A DNA stretch of 64,000 nt from Eutypa lata (Eukaryota > Ascomycota > Sordariomycetes > Xylariales > Diatrypaceae): assembly GCA_022661535.1 (NCBI GenBank), contig JAKULF010000005.1, forward strand, positions 496,001-560,000, read 5' to 3'. Position 1 is the first letter of the stretch, and each line of letters opens with the position of its first letter. The notes under the pieces are model-generated. The model was given only the letters and a program-made list of their open reading frames with translations, was not told where the DNA came from and ran no database searches. Shown here in pieces: positions 10,249 through 23,544 of the stretch. The translations under genes and the position numbers were made by a program.

Positions 10249-13200
10249 ATGTCCGAACCACTCTCCGTCTCAGCCAGCATCGCTGGTTTGATCTCCCTAG
10301 CCGATCTGACTTTCAAGCTGGTCTACAAATATGCCAGGGCTGTGAAAGATGCCAGAAGTGATATTCAAACTCTCGCTGACGAGATCAATGGCCTGTCTAG
10401 TGTATTACGTACCCTAGAAGCAACCGCTGCAGCTCTAGAATCGGAAGGAGACACGTTCGATCCAGCGCTCAGGCTACACTACCTTAATCAATGTCGCAGG
10501 ACGCTCGATAAGATCGAGAAGAGGGTCAGGGTGGCTGTCGATCGGCTCGCCAAGTCTAAGATGGCCGCCGTTATGACGCAACTAAAATGGCCATTTTCAT
10601 CCTCGGAGACGCGAGACTTGCTTACCGAGCTGGCTCGTCACAAGGAGACCATCACCATGGCCTTGTCTGCCGACACTATGCAAAAGTTACAAGTATCGCT
10701 TGCTAAAGTCGACGATTTGGGCAAAAGGGTTTCTTCAATTCAGGAGGTGACCCGACGGATTGAGGTCAACACTGTCATCGCTGTGAAGAACGAAGAGCAG
10801 CGCTTCCTGGACTATTTCGTAAAGATCAGTCCCCAGCCGTATCTTGAGTTAAGCATCAAGCTTCGCCATGCTATGACTGGTCTATGGTTGACGGACTCGC
10901 CAGAGTTCACGCACTGGCTTGAAACCCCGGACTCTAGACTATGGTTGACCGGTATTCCTGGGGCCGGCAAAACGGTCTTGGCAGGCTCAGTGATCCAGGA
11001 AGCACTTGAGCGTAGTCATCGTGAATCATCAGTCAGCGTTGCATTTTTCTTCTGCGACTACAAAAACACTGATACTTGGGAGCCCGTCAATATCCTAGGG
11101 GCGATTGCCACTCAACTAGCACGTCAGAAAGAGGAGGCATTTTTGATTCTTAAGGATTATTATGATGAAGCACTTCATCCGAAAACGGGGCTCGCCAAAT
11201 CGCCTGACCCTGATGACCTTCGAGCCAAAATCACTGAAATGTCGGAGCTGTTTGACCAGACCATCGTTGTACTCGATGGTCTTGACGAGTGTGGGGACAA
11301 CACTGATATCGTCATCGACGTTTTGCGTGAACTTGGAGACTATACTGAAAGACTTTCACTGGCCGTTTTCAGTCGAGATCATCAAGAGATCCGACAGGGA
11401 CTAGGTGAAGATTATGAGACAATCCCAATAGAGGCTCAAACAGGAGACATCAAACTTTATGTCGCCTCTGAGATCGAAAGGAGAGTCCGAAATCGGCAAT
11501 TACGACTTGCCGATATGGTGATGAAGGACGAGATATTAGAGACTCTTGTCGTCCGAGCAAAGGGAATGTGAGTCAAGAAAAACATTCATAGTACTATAAC
11601 AAGCTGACAAGATTAGGTTTCGTTGGGTCGTTTGTCAATTAGACTACCTCTGCGATTGTGCTCATGATCAAGAGAGACGAGAAGCATTACATAAACTGCC
11701 TCCTAATCTTCCCGAAAGCTATCGTCGACTTCTAGAGAGGATCAACAAGTGTTCCCCAGCGGTACAGGCTCTGGTACAAATGTGTCTTCAATTCATTGCG
11801 ATTTATGGGCCTAAACTGACAATCACGCAACTACGCCAGGCGGTATCCACGCCAGACCAACTCGGAGAGTTCCTCCATGAGTCCAACACAGTCTCGGAAG
11901 ATGAAATCACCCGGAGGTGTAGCAGTCTCATTCGAAAGTCAGAAGACGGATTGTCATACGAGTTTGCCCACTTCTCCGTCCAAGAGTTTCTCGAGGATCA
12001 CGAGGCCCTTACACAAGACATCGGAAAACCCGATATTACAAAATATTTGGTTTCTAGAACTGGTGCCTATACATGTTTGGCCGCACAGTGCTTAAAGTTC
12101 TTGCAGATGAAGAACTTTGAAAGAAGGCCACAAGACACAGACACTTATGAGGAAATGTCCCATATAAGTGAGAGAAACCAGGCTTATCCGTTCTATCCGT
12201 ACGCGGCAATCAACTGGCTCAGGTTTACAGCGTATGTTCATTCATATGATGCCGTCATCCTCGAACTTTCCCAATCTCTTTTTAAACCGCAAAAGACTCC
12301 CTTGTTCTGCTCTTGGGCAATACAAGCTCTTGTTGAACTTCTGCAGGTGTCCTCGGGCGGCTCCGTCTTCTTCATTCCCAGACGCGCCATCGAAATAGTC
12401 AAGGATCCAAGTTTCCGACCACTGCACATGGCTGCGGCTTTAAATCTCCCTCAAGTCTGCACTTCTATATTAAATCAGGGCACAGTCGTGAGCGTTCGTT
12501 TTCACCGCGCCAGGCCCATCGATCTTGCCATTGTCACCATTTTGGGAATGCCAGAAAGCGGTATTGGGCCAGATAAAACAGGAGCTTGTGGAGTCTATTT
12601 ATAGATATCCAGAGTTTCTTAAGAATACAGGCCGACGCAACGCGACAATAGATTGTCTTATTGAAAGGGGTGCGAAGGCCTCCAATCACGAACTTGATGC
12701 TCGAAGGCTTTCTATCTTTTCAGTATCTTGCATTCTCGTCGTAGAACTGCAAGATTTTAACGCTGTTCTGAAACTTCTCGAATCCGGGTTTATACCCAGC
12801 CGAACCGAGATTGATATCTTTGTTGAAAGTGTGAATCAACTCCTGATGCGCTGTAAATCACCCAAAACATCACTCGGTGCTAATATTGAGTCTTCTTCAC
12901 TCAAAGTTCTGCATTTCTTCCGGGCGGTAACTCCCGAGGGGGCGGGATGGAGTTTACAAATGAGCTCTACTTTATGGCAGTTTGCAATCGCCTTGGATTT
13001 TTCGTATACCCAATTAGATTTCATTGTAGATTCGAGAGTCACCATGTCTACAGAGACCCTGACTAATAGGACTGTTGCTGCTGTCCGTAATAATGAGCTC
13101 GAGGTTGCAAAGCAATGTCTAGCTGAGGGTCGAATCAATGTAAAGGGTTTTTCTGACAGCGAAGGGAACACACTATTACACATTGCGGTACAACATGCGG

Positions 13201-15164
13201 CTCTTGACGTATTGGAGCTTTTACTAGATATGGGCTGTGACCCAAACAGAGAGAATTCGGGTGGCAGGTTCCCGATCCAGATTTCGGCTTGTGGTGATTT
13301 CAGGCCAGTATTCGATATCTTTGGCAAACGTGGAATCTCCCTGTTCACTTCGAACTCTGTGGACACCAACATCTGTCATTGCTGGGCGGAGGACTATAGA
13401 TGGATGCATGACGCGCTGAACATTCTTTATAAAATCGACCCCCGGGCCACGGCAAAGGCTCTTACAGACCAGAATAGTCTCGGTCAGACGCCATTATCTC
13501 TCTTACTAGGAGACACCTCCGACCTATCGAGACAAAAGCTATTCAATTTACTCGATCTGTGCCCCAGGGTCCCAAGTTTCTGGGAGAGCCAGGAGTCTGT
13601 ATTTGAAGATGCAACAACATGGGGCTCAGAAGAAGTGATCAATGGTCTTCTGAGGGCGGGTGCCATACCAGAAGCAGCCGAATATGGTAGCTGTACTCCA
13701 CTACATTGTTTATCAAGCTCAGCTTCGCTTGGTTGTGTCCAGGTTCTGCTTAGATACTACGAGCCGGCACGTGACTACGTCTACGAGGAGCTTCTGCCAG
13801 TAGAACAGTATATCGTGAGCTCTTCCTGCCGTTGGAAAGCCCCGAATTTAAGTATCGTGGAGGCCCTTTTTCCAACGATGTCGGTTGGAGTAAGATATGG
13901 GGAGACAGGGCCATCTTGGCAGCGTATTTGTCACATAAAATACCACACGGAGAAGTCTAGTCAATGGTACCGTGACAGCTTTTCGGATTTCGGATACACA
14001 GCATGGACGAATAGCTTTGATTGCATTATCTCAACTTACCTCAAGCTCGGTGCCATGCGAGCCTATGAGGAACAGAGTCAAGAGTCAGGCGTGCTTCCAC
14101 TATTCTCAGGTCTGCTGAAATATACTGACTCAGATCATGACCAAACCAAATTTTTATCTGTAATGACCTTACGCAACGTGCTCGATCAAACAAAATGGTG
14201 GGCATCCGCTAAGAATTCGGATACGACAATCAACTACTTCAAACTTGCGATCACTGATGCGAATGTGGAGGTACTACAACTACTTCTAGAGCGGGGCGTG
14301 GATATACATCGACGGACAGACGGAAAAGGGTCCGCGGTTGAGCATGCCTTCGAGTCACAAAGGGCTATAAAACTATGCGCCCGAAAAGGTCCTGAATTCC
14401 TTCAACAACTCCTCGACCACTCGGACAATCGAAAACTGGGAGAAAACTTGCCACATGGGTCAAGGCTCTCACTTCTACATAGGCTTGCGACAGACGAAGA
14501 TGCCACTAGTATTCTATGGTTGGTTAAAGCCCTCGTCCATCGAGGCGTTGATGTCAATGGGATGGCGCAAGACAATAAAACACCTGTCCTCGTTTACCAT
14601 GTTTCCAAGGCCTCCTATCAATGCGCCGACTTGCTTCTTGACCTTGGAGCTGATCCCGGTCTTTCCGTTCCTGGTTCGTGTGATGCCGCCCAAATAGCTA
14701 TCACAGACGACAACGTAGATTTCCTAAAGAGGATTCTAGAGCATACTACGCGAACTTTGACAATAGTTGATTGGAAAAGGAAGGTACTGCTCACTGATCG
14801 TGTCAATGAAGATGATATCGTTATTCACGAGGCCAACGCCTTACATTGGGCTGTAATGAATGAGGCTGTGGGTTGTCTCAGCTTCTATCTCGACGAGGGC
14901 TTGCTCACCATTGAAGAGTCGGTATCGAAGGAAGGTCTTACGCCACTACATATCAACGCTTATTATGGCTCCGTGGAGATAACCAAAATTCTAATTGACC
15001 GTGGAGCTGACATACTGGCGGAAGACACCATTGGTATGACCCCGCTACATTTAGCAGTTCATGCAGACTCTTTACCCAAAGTAAAGCTTCTAGTGAAACA
15101 TGGTACGAGGAAGTTCAGGGATTACTTTGGTCGTACTCCGCATGACTATTATTGCGTTAAATAA
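10249..15164 (+). CDS. NLR-like protein, 5' part: HeLo-like / NACHT / ankyrin, truncated by retroelement
   Basis: Exons are 10249-11567, 11617-12532 and 12582-15164, giving 1605 residues. The N-terminus (MSEPLSVSASIAGLISLADL) matches the HeLo-like domain at the head of many fungal STAND proteins. A NACHT ATPase follows, with Walker A GIPGAGKT at about residue 235 and Walker B VVLDGLDE at about 340. A helical linker then leads to a long ankyrin region (for example TPLHINAYYGSVEITKILID and MTPLHLAVHADSLPKVKLLV). Such proteins act in fungal non-self recognition and regulated cell death. The first intron (49 bp, GTGAGT, branch-like CTGAC) is convincing. The second (12533-12581, GTCACC...ACAG) is weak and may instead be a frameshift. 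The last four codons (TGC GTT AAA TAA) come from the inserted LTR at 15153, so the stop is not native. The missing remainder lies at 23545-25342. Upstream in-frame non-ATG codons fall in the 56 bp repeats, so ATG 10249 is chosen. Confidence 0.85.
15148..15152. repeat. Target-site duplication, left copy (ATTAT)
   Basis: These five bases immediately before the outer left LTR are repeated at 23540-23544, immediately after the outer right LTR. The codon phase of the ankyrin gene is the same at both copies. Confidence 0.7.
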
Positions 15165-15342
15165 TCCCTGCTATATAAAGTTATCGAAACCATGTTATTT
15201 AATTTTTATTACGTTTATTTTTTATAAAGCATATAATACTTATTATTTAAATTCTTAAATTTCTTTATTTTTTTAAATTAATATAATAATAATTAAATTA
15301 AATATATTTAATTTTATAATAAATAATAATTAAAATATAATA
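15153..15342. repeat. Outer element, left LTR
   Basis: A 190 bp repeat matching 23350-23539. This copy keeps more C and G (TGCG, CCCTGC, CGAAACC) than the right copy. Most visible differences are transitions, in both directions. It contributes the stop codon of the truncated NLR frame. Confidence 0.75.
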
Positions 15343-15873
15343 ATTATAAACTTTATATACGTATATATATTACGCGATAACTTCGAATTATTTAATTAAA
15401 AAATACGTTATTCGTATATATTTTTTTCGATAATATTTTTATTATTAAATAACTTTTTTTTTATAATATTTATTAATTATAAATTTATTAATTATAAAAT
15501 TTAATTTAAATAATTTATTTTTTATTATTATTATATTTAATTTCGAAATATATAATTATACATTAACTTAAACGATTTAAATTTAAAATACGTTATATTT
15601 AAAACTTTATACGTTTTTACGATTAATTATTATATTTATCGTCGTTATTAAAAAATAATTAAGTTATTATATAACTTAATAAATTTACGAATCGTTAAAT
15701 ACGTAATAAATTATTTTTAACGTTTAATAAATATATAAAATTATTTAAATTAAAATATAAAAAGTTAATAATAACGTTAAAAGAAAAATTATTATTAAGT
15801 ATTATTAATATTACGATATAATAAAATATAACGATAATAACGAAATAATTTAAAATTAAAAATAAATAATTTA

Positions 15874-16100
15874 TATTATAATATATATATATTTAATAAA
15901 AAATTTATTAATAAAGATTATAATAAAGCGTAATTATTATAATAAATATAATAAAAATTAATTAATATATTACTTTATTAAATAATTACTTTTATAATTA
16001 TATTTATCGCGCGTTTTTATTTATTATTTTTTTTTTAATTTAAAATTTTATATAATTAATAAAATTTAAATTTTCTTTTATATTTAACGTTTTTATAATA
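15874..16100. repeat. Gypsy element, left LTR
   Basis: It aligns with 22737-22969. It shares the stretch around TTATCGCGC and the end TTTTATAATA. The six-base length difference lies in a T-rich tract. Confidence 0.72.
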
Positions 16101-19100
16101 TAATTTTAAGTTTATTTATTTATTTAAAAAAACTTTATAATATTTTAATTAAAAAAAACGAAAAAAATAAAATTATAATTATATAAACGTAATATAAAAA
16201 ATAATTAAAATACTTTTATTATTTTATAAAAACGAAAAAATATAATACGTTAAAATATAAACGTTATCGAAAAAATATACGAAAAAGTATTTAATAAATA
16301 TAAAAGATTAACGTTATATTTAATTTTATTAATTAAAAACAAACGAATTAAATTTAAATTAAAGTTTAATTTATTATTAATTTTAAAAACTTTATTATTT
16401 AATTATTAAAAAATAAAAAACTTAAAACGAGATTTTAATAAAAAATTAAATATTTTATTATTACTTTTAAACTTTTAAAATAATTAATTACTTTAAAAGT
16501 TAATAATAATAATATATTTTTAAATATATATATTTATTAAAAATTTTTAAACGCTTTATATAATAAAGTATTTAATTATTATTACGTTAATTTTAATTTA
16601 AATAAACGTATATTAATTAAAAATATTTTCGAAAAATTAAAAGTTTTTATTTTTATTTATAATTAAAAACTTAAAAAAATTAATTTTTTTATAATAATAT
16701 TTATTTAAAATAAAATAAAAATATTTTTTAATTTATAAAGCACGATTACTTTTATTATTTTTAAAAATCTTTATAAAAAAAACTTTTATATTTTATTTTT
16801 AAAAATTAAAATGTAATATATATTATATTATATAATTTAAGTTTAATTAAACGAAATTATTTTAATAATTTTAATTATAAATAAATTAATTTATAATTTA
16901 TATTATTAAACTTATTATTTTAATTAATAAATAAATATTATTATAAATAATATAAATAATATTATAAATTTTAAAAATATTTAATTATTAAAAATACGAA
17001 TAAAATCTTAATAACATTAAATTTTTATAAAAAATAATAAAATTAATTAATTTAAAAATCGTTTATATTAAATAAGTTTATTTATTAAAATATTATAAAT
17101 AAAATAAAAAAAAAATATTAAAATAAAAATTATAAATTTTTACGAAAAAAAAAATTATAATAAAATTAATTTTAAAAACTAATATTATTAAATAATAAAT
17201 AAATTAAAAATCAATGTCGATTATTTTATAAATAATTAAATATAATTTATCGAAATTAAATTTTATTTTAAAAAATAAATAATAAAAAACGTTTAATTTT
17301 ATTTACGTTTAATTTATTTTAATTAAATTATTATAATTAATAAATTATTAATTTATTTATAAAATAAATACGATAAATTAAATAAAAAGAAAATGCGAAA
17401 ATTACTTTTCGAAAATATTTTTAATTTAAATATTCGATTTTTATTAAATTTAAAAATACTTTTATAAAATTTATAAAAAAATATAATAAACTTAAAATTA
17501 ATTAAAAATTTAAATTTAAAAAAAAATTATAACTTTAATATTAAGTTATTTTTATTTCTTTTTATATAAACTTTAAAATAACTTTTAATATATATATACG
17601 CTTTATAATTAAATTTAATTTTAATTACGTTTAAATTAAATAACGTTATAAAAAAAACTTTAATTTTCGTAATAATTATAAAAAACATAATAATAAAAAA
17701 AATAATTAAAATAAAAAAAATAATATAAATAACGAAAACTTAAACTTTATATTTATTATTTTAAATAATAATTCGATTAAATTAAAAAATCGTTTTATCG
17801 AAAATTAAATTTAATAATATACTTGCGAAAAGCAATGCTTTTATTATAATAAAAAAAATTATATAATTTAAAATTATTTTAAAAAAAAAAAAAACTAAAC
17901 GTTATTTTTAAAATATATAAATTAACATTTAACTTTAAGAAATTAAATTAAAATATTAATATAAAAAATTTAAAAAATAAATTTCTTTAAATAAAATTAA
18001 CTTTTATTTAAAACTTATATTATTAAATAATATAAACTTAAAAAAAAATACTTTATAATTATTTATAAAATATTTTTAAAAAAAACTTTATATTATTTTT
18101 TAATATTATAATATTTAATAAATTATTTTTAATTATAATAACGTTTTTCGTTAATACGAAAATAAATAACTTTTTATTTATTAATATAAAATTTATAAAA
18201 AAAATAAAATAATATTTTAAAATACTTTTTATTATTAAATTTAAATTATATTACGTTAAAAAATTTAATAAATAATTTATATAAATTATTAATATATTAT
18301 TTTTATTTATTTTTTTTATTTATAAAAAAATTATAAATTAATTACTTTTTATCGTATTAAATATAAAATATAATATTATTATTAAAAAGTAATAATTTAA
18401 AAAATATTAAATAATAATTAATTTAATTAATAAAAAATTAATATTTTTTAAAAATTTAATTATTTAATTTAATTATAATATCTTAATAAATTAAATTAAA
18501 CCGTTAATATTTAATCGTAATAAAAAGTTTAAAAAAAACATAAAAAAACAATAAATAAAAATAAATAAAAAAAATAAACGAAATTAAAATAAAAATTATA
18601 AAAAAATAAAAATTCTTTCGAAATTAAAAACATAAAAAGTTTTAATATCGTCGTTATAAAAAATAATATTAAAATTCATTTTTAAATAACATTTTTAAAA
18701 ATTTAAAAATTTAAAAAACATTTAAATATAAATATAAACTTAAATTAAAAAATTAAAATTAAATATTAAATTAAATAAAAAAACCTTAATTAATAACGAA
18801 AACTTTTTAAACGATAAAACTTTAATTAAAAAAAAGCTTATAAAACGAATAACTTTTGCTTTATTTTATTATAAAATTAAACTTTAAAAAAAATTAATTT
18901 TAAAATAAAACTTAAAAAAGCAAAAAATAAAAAAAAAGTTAATATAACTTTATAATATAAAATATTAAAAACTTTTAAAATAAAAACTTAAAAAGTTAAA
19001 AAAAAAAAAAAACTTAATTATTTAAAAAAAAATATATAAAAACTTTATAAATTAATTAAAAAATTTACTTAATATAAAAAGTAATTATTTAATATAATTA

Positions 19101-19549
19101 TAATCGTTATTATTACTTTTTATCATTTTAATAAAAATAAAAAAAACCTTATTAATAAAACTTCGTTATACGAAATTAATAAAGCGATTAAAAAAAAAAA
19201 AACTTAATTTTATTTTAATATAATAAAGTTAAATTACGAAAAAAAATTTAAAAATTAATTTTAAAAATATATTATAATTACTTTAACGTTTTTAATAAAG
19301 TTAATTTTAATAAATTAACTTTTTATTAACTTTAAATAAATTATCGAATTAAATTAATAAATAAAATTAAAAATTTTAAGTTTAATTTATTATATAAAAT
19401 ATCTTTTAAAAAGTTAAAAATTACGAAAAAATATTTAATAAAAAGTTTAAAAAAAAAGTTTATAATATTTAATTTAATCTTTTAAGTTATATTTATTTTA
19501 CTTATTAAAAAAACTAATAAAAAACTTTAATTTTATATAAATTATTAAT

Positions 19550-21400
19550 AATTTAACGCTTTTATAAAAAAAGATTAATATTTATTATTTTTAATTAAAA
19601 AAACGTTAATTTATATATTTAAAATTAAAATCTTTATTAAAATTAATATTAAATAAATATTTTATTAAATTTAAATATATTTAAATAATAAAAACTTAAT
19701 TATTTTTCGTATTAAATATAAAGCATATAAATATAAAATATTACCTTTTAAATTAATTAATAATTTTATAACTTTTTAATAATATATTAATAAAACCTTT
19801 TTTAATTACTTAAACGACTTTTATAATATATATATTAATAATATTTTAATCTTTTTCGAAAATAAAAAAGATTATAAGTAATATATTAATAAAATCTTTA
19901 AGCGTTTAAAAAAAGCATATCTTTAAATAAATTTAAATAAATACGAATTTTATATAATATATATAAAATCTTTAAAATTTATTATTAATATTAATAAAAT
20001 AATTATAAATTTTTCGAAAATTATAATATTAAAAGATTAAAAAGTTTCGAAAAATATTAAAAAAATATAATTATTTTTAAAATTTTATAACTTTTATAAA
20101 AAATTTATAAAAAATTATAAATAAATAACTTAACTTTTAATAAAATTAATATAAAAAAAAATTATTTAATATAATTATAAAAAAAAAATAAAAACTTTTA
20201 AAAAATTAAAAAAAAAGTTAATATTCGCGTTAATTTTACATTACTTTTTATATAACTTAAAAATTAAAATTAAAATTAATGCATTTAACGATATAATAAT
20301 AAAAGTTTTTTTATAATATAAATTCGAAAATAAAAATTAATATTTAATCGTTTATTATTTTAAAAATATATAAAAAGTAAAATTTAATTATAATATATAT
20401 AATAAAAAACTAATAATTATAATATACGTATTATATATTTAAAAACTTAAATTAATTAAATTACGATATAATTATTTATTTATTATCGTTACGAATTATA
20501 AAACTTTAAAATATTTTAATATTAAATAATAATTAAATTTAAAATAAATAAAATAAATCGAGTTTTTTTTATAATTTTACTTTATTATTACGTATTATTT
20601 AAAATTTAAAAACGTTTTTATTAATATTTTATTTTATAAATTTAATAAATTAAAAATATAAAAAAAAAAAATATATAATAAAAATTATAACTTTATTTTA
20701 ATTTATATTTATAAATATAAAAATAATATAAAATAATATAAAAACCGAAAACGTTATAATAATTAAATATTTATTATATTTTTTAAACGAAATTAAAAAA
20801 TATATTTTTATTTTTATATTAAACGAAAAAATATTATTATTAAACATTTTAAATATAAAATTAATAAATAAAATATTAAAAATAAATATAAAAAGTTTAT
20901 AATTAAAAATATATTACGTTAAAGCTTAAGATTTAACATTTTATATAAACGATTACGAATTTATAATAAATAAAAGATTAATATTTTTTAAAAAGAAATT
21001 AATTATATTTAATAAAAAAAACTTAAAAATTATATTATTAATTAAAATACATTATCGATTAATAATTAAATATTTTAAATAAATAAAAATTAAAAAATTA
21101 ATAATAATATAATATTAATAATTAAAATAAACATTTAATATATAAAAGTTTATAAATAATTATTATTATAAAATAATAAAAAATTTAATTAATAAAACGC
21201 TCGAATTATTATACTTTTTATTTATATTATTAAAATCGTAAAGTAATATTATAATAAATTTTTATTTATTATGTATAAATAAATATAAATATAATAACGT
21301 TTTTATAATTATTAATTAATTAAGTAAAAAATATTAAAATATTTTTTATATTTAATTCGTAATAATAAAAAACGTTATTTTAATATTTTATAATAATTTT
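19550..21400 (+). pseudogene. Fossil gypsy pol: reverse transcriptase, then integrase
   Basis: No open frame remains, but one plus-strand reading around 19600-20030 has the order of gypsy reverse transcriptase: FRIKYKAYKYKILPFKL (family TRYG.YEY.VLPFGL), ITF (ATF), then YINNILIFFENKKDYK where the family has Y-DDILIFS...EH, the catalytic aspartates reading as Asn after G-to-A. Around 21040-21340 a second stretch (HYRLIIKYF, then TLELLYFLFILLKS, then FIIIN*LSKK) follows the gypsy integrase pattern H..P..GH, P.G.L.PLPIP..PW, and VDRLSK. Stops sit where Gln or Trp is expected, as RIP would produce. RNase H should lie between but I could not delimit it. Confidence 0.7.
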
Positions 21401-22736
21401 TTTAAAATTTATAAATTATTTTAATTAATAATTAACGATTAAAAATTTTAATTTATTATAAATTTTATAAATAAATTATTTAAAATATTTAATATTAATT
21501 AAAAATTATCTTTAATTAATTATTTATAAATTATTAATTAAGTAAAAATTATAAATAAATATATTAATTAAAAATTATATTTATTTATAAATTATTATTA
21601 AAATAATTAATTTATAATATTATTTATTATTAATTATATATAAATTAATTTAATTTATAAATTAATTAATTTTTTACTTTATAAAATAAAATATAAATTT
21701 CTTATACTTTAATTTTTTAATTAAATATAAAAAATCAAAAATTTTAAAAATATATTAATAAAAAAAAAATTAAATTAATAAAAAGTATAAATTATAATAA
21801 ATATATTTAAATAATTTTAAAAGTATATATAAACTTTAATAAAAAAAGCATAAAAACGAATGTATAAATAAATTAATAAATATAAACGTATTTTAAATTT
21901 TATTAAAAATAATTATATTTATATAATTAAAAAAAAAAACTTTTATTAATCGTTTTAATAATAAATTAAATTATTTAATAATACGAAATTATTATAAAAT
22001 TTTAAGTATAATAAATTATTTATATTAATTAAAACTTTTAATTTTATAAAGAAAATCTTATACTTTTTATATAAATTAATTACGAAAATTTTTTAATAAT
22101 TTTTTATTTAAATAATTATTAAATAATTTTTAAAAAAAAAAATAAACTTAAATAATAAAAAAAAATAAAAAATTAATAAAGTTTCGTTAATATAAATATT
22201 TAAAAAAAAATTATAATATTAAATATAATGAAAAAGTTAAAATTTAAACTTAAAATAATATAATACCGAAAATTTTAAAAATAACTTTTTAATTTTAAAA
22301 AAATATTACGATAAAAATTCGAAATAAATAAATTTATTTAAACGATTTAATAATTAATAATAAATTATAAAAATAAACGAATTTAAATCGCTATATAAAA
22401 ATAATAATATATTAATAATTTAATTTATAAAAAAATTAAAATAAAAGTAAAAAATAAAATAATTTAATAAAAACAAAAAAGAATTAATTATAATATTATA
22501 TATATAATATATTTTAAAAAATTAAATAATTAAATTAAACGTATAAAATTAAATAAAACTTTACGTTATAAATACTTAAAAGCTTTAACGTAATAATAAA
22601 ACTTAATAAAATTAAAAGTAATCTTTATTATTTAAAAAACGTTTAAAGTTTAAGCTTTAATTAAATTAAATTAATTAAATTTTTTACTTTTTTTTTTTAA
22701 AATTTTAAAACGAAACTTTTTCCGAAAAAAAAATAA

Positions 22737-22969
22737 TATTACGATACGTATATATTTAATAAAAAATCTATTAATAAAAATTATAATAAAATACGATTAT
22801 TACGATAAATATAATAAAAATTAATTAATATATTATTTTATTAAATAATTACTTTTATAATTATACTTATCGCGCATTTTCATTTATTATTTTCTTTTTT
22901 TCTTTAACTTAAAATTTTATATAATTAATAAAATTCGAATTTTCTTTTATATTTAACGCTTTTATAATA
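22737..22969. repeat. Gypsy element, right LTR
   Basis: Partner of 15874-16100. It retains ACGATACG and CGCGCATTTTCA where the left copy reads ATAATATA and CGCGCGTTTTTA; these are transitions. Confidence 0.72.
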
Positions 22970-23349
22970 ATTCGTTTTTATTTTATTTTATTTTATACGA
23001 AAATAATTAAATAATTATTATTTAAAATTAAATAAACGATTTAATATATTACTTTTTTAATTTTATTATTTAACGAATAATAATAATTATTATATTAAAT
23101 CGAAAACGAATTCGTTATATATATATAAAATTATTTTTAAATATTAATGTTTTAAAAAAAAATTAAATCGAAATAATATAAATATAAAGCGTTATTTCGT
23201 TAATTAATAATAAATAAATAAAATTAATAAACTTAAAAATATAATTTAAAAAATATTAAAATTTTAAAAGTTAATAATAAATAAAATATAAATAATTTTA
23301 AAAACTTATTTAAAATAATAATAATAATATTAACGATTAAAAAATATAT

Positions 23350-23539
23350 TATATTAAATAATTTTTATTATATAAAGTTATTAAAGTTACGTTATTTAAT
23401 TTTTATTACGTTTACTTTTTATAAAGTATATAATATTTATTATTTAAATTTTTAAATTTCTTTATTTTTTTAAATTAATATAATAATAATTAAATTAAAT
23501 ATATTTAATTTTATAATAAATAATAATTAAAATATAATA
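23350..23539. repeat. Outer element, right LTR
   Basis: Gap-free match to 15153-15342. The right copy has lost most C/G bases in its first 40 bp but keeps ACG and TTAC where the left copy reads ATG and TTAT, so both copies were mutated independently. Confidence 0.75.
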
Positions 23540-23544
23540 ATTAT

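Larger units (their letters stand above)
15874..22969 (+). mobile_element. Inner Ty3/gypsy LTR retrotransposon, heavily RIP-mutated
   Basis: Direct repeats of about 227 and 233 bp (15874-16100 and 22737-22969) bound a 7.1 kb element nested inside the outer one. Candidate target duplications are ATTTA (15869-15873) and ATTCG (22970-22974), which differ only by C-to-T and G-to-A. An A-rich tract at 22722-22736, just before the right LTR, fits a mutated polypurine tract. Reverse transcriptase followed by integrase on the plus strand (see the pol entry) gives the Ty3/gypsy order. Stops are frequent throughout; the element is dead. Confidence 0.75.
15153..23539. mobile_element. Outer LTR element (short, TRIM-like), RIP-mutated, interrupted by a gypsy element
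   Basis: The element is bounded by two 190 bp direct repeats that align without gaps at an offset of 8197 bp. They begin TG (left) or TA (right) and end TA, as expected for TG...CA termini after RIP, and are flanked by ATTAT duplications. After removing the inner gypsy element the interior is only about 0.9 kb (15343-15868 plus 22975-23349), too small for gag-pol. This suggests a non-autonomous LTR element of the TRIM class, or an internally deleted one. No coding frame survives. Essentially the whole block is A/T, with most remaining C and G in CpG or CpT contexts. Confidence 0.72.

Noticed and set aside
12525..15164. The ankyrin frame as a separate gene starting at 12525
   Set aside because: That start is a TTG, the text continues the upstream ankyrin region, and removing 49 bp joins the frames.
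15153..23539. A single element with one long compound LTR (A plus B repeats)
   Set aside because: On the right the order is B then A, not A then B, so the repeats are nested rather than one LTR.
15170..23540. Centromere-like or mitochondrial insertion explaining the AT-rich block
   Set aside because: Terminal repeats, target duplications, and a readable gypsy pol explain it better; no mitochondrial gene was seen.
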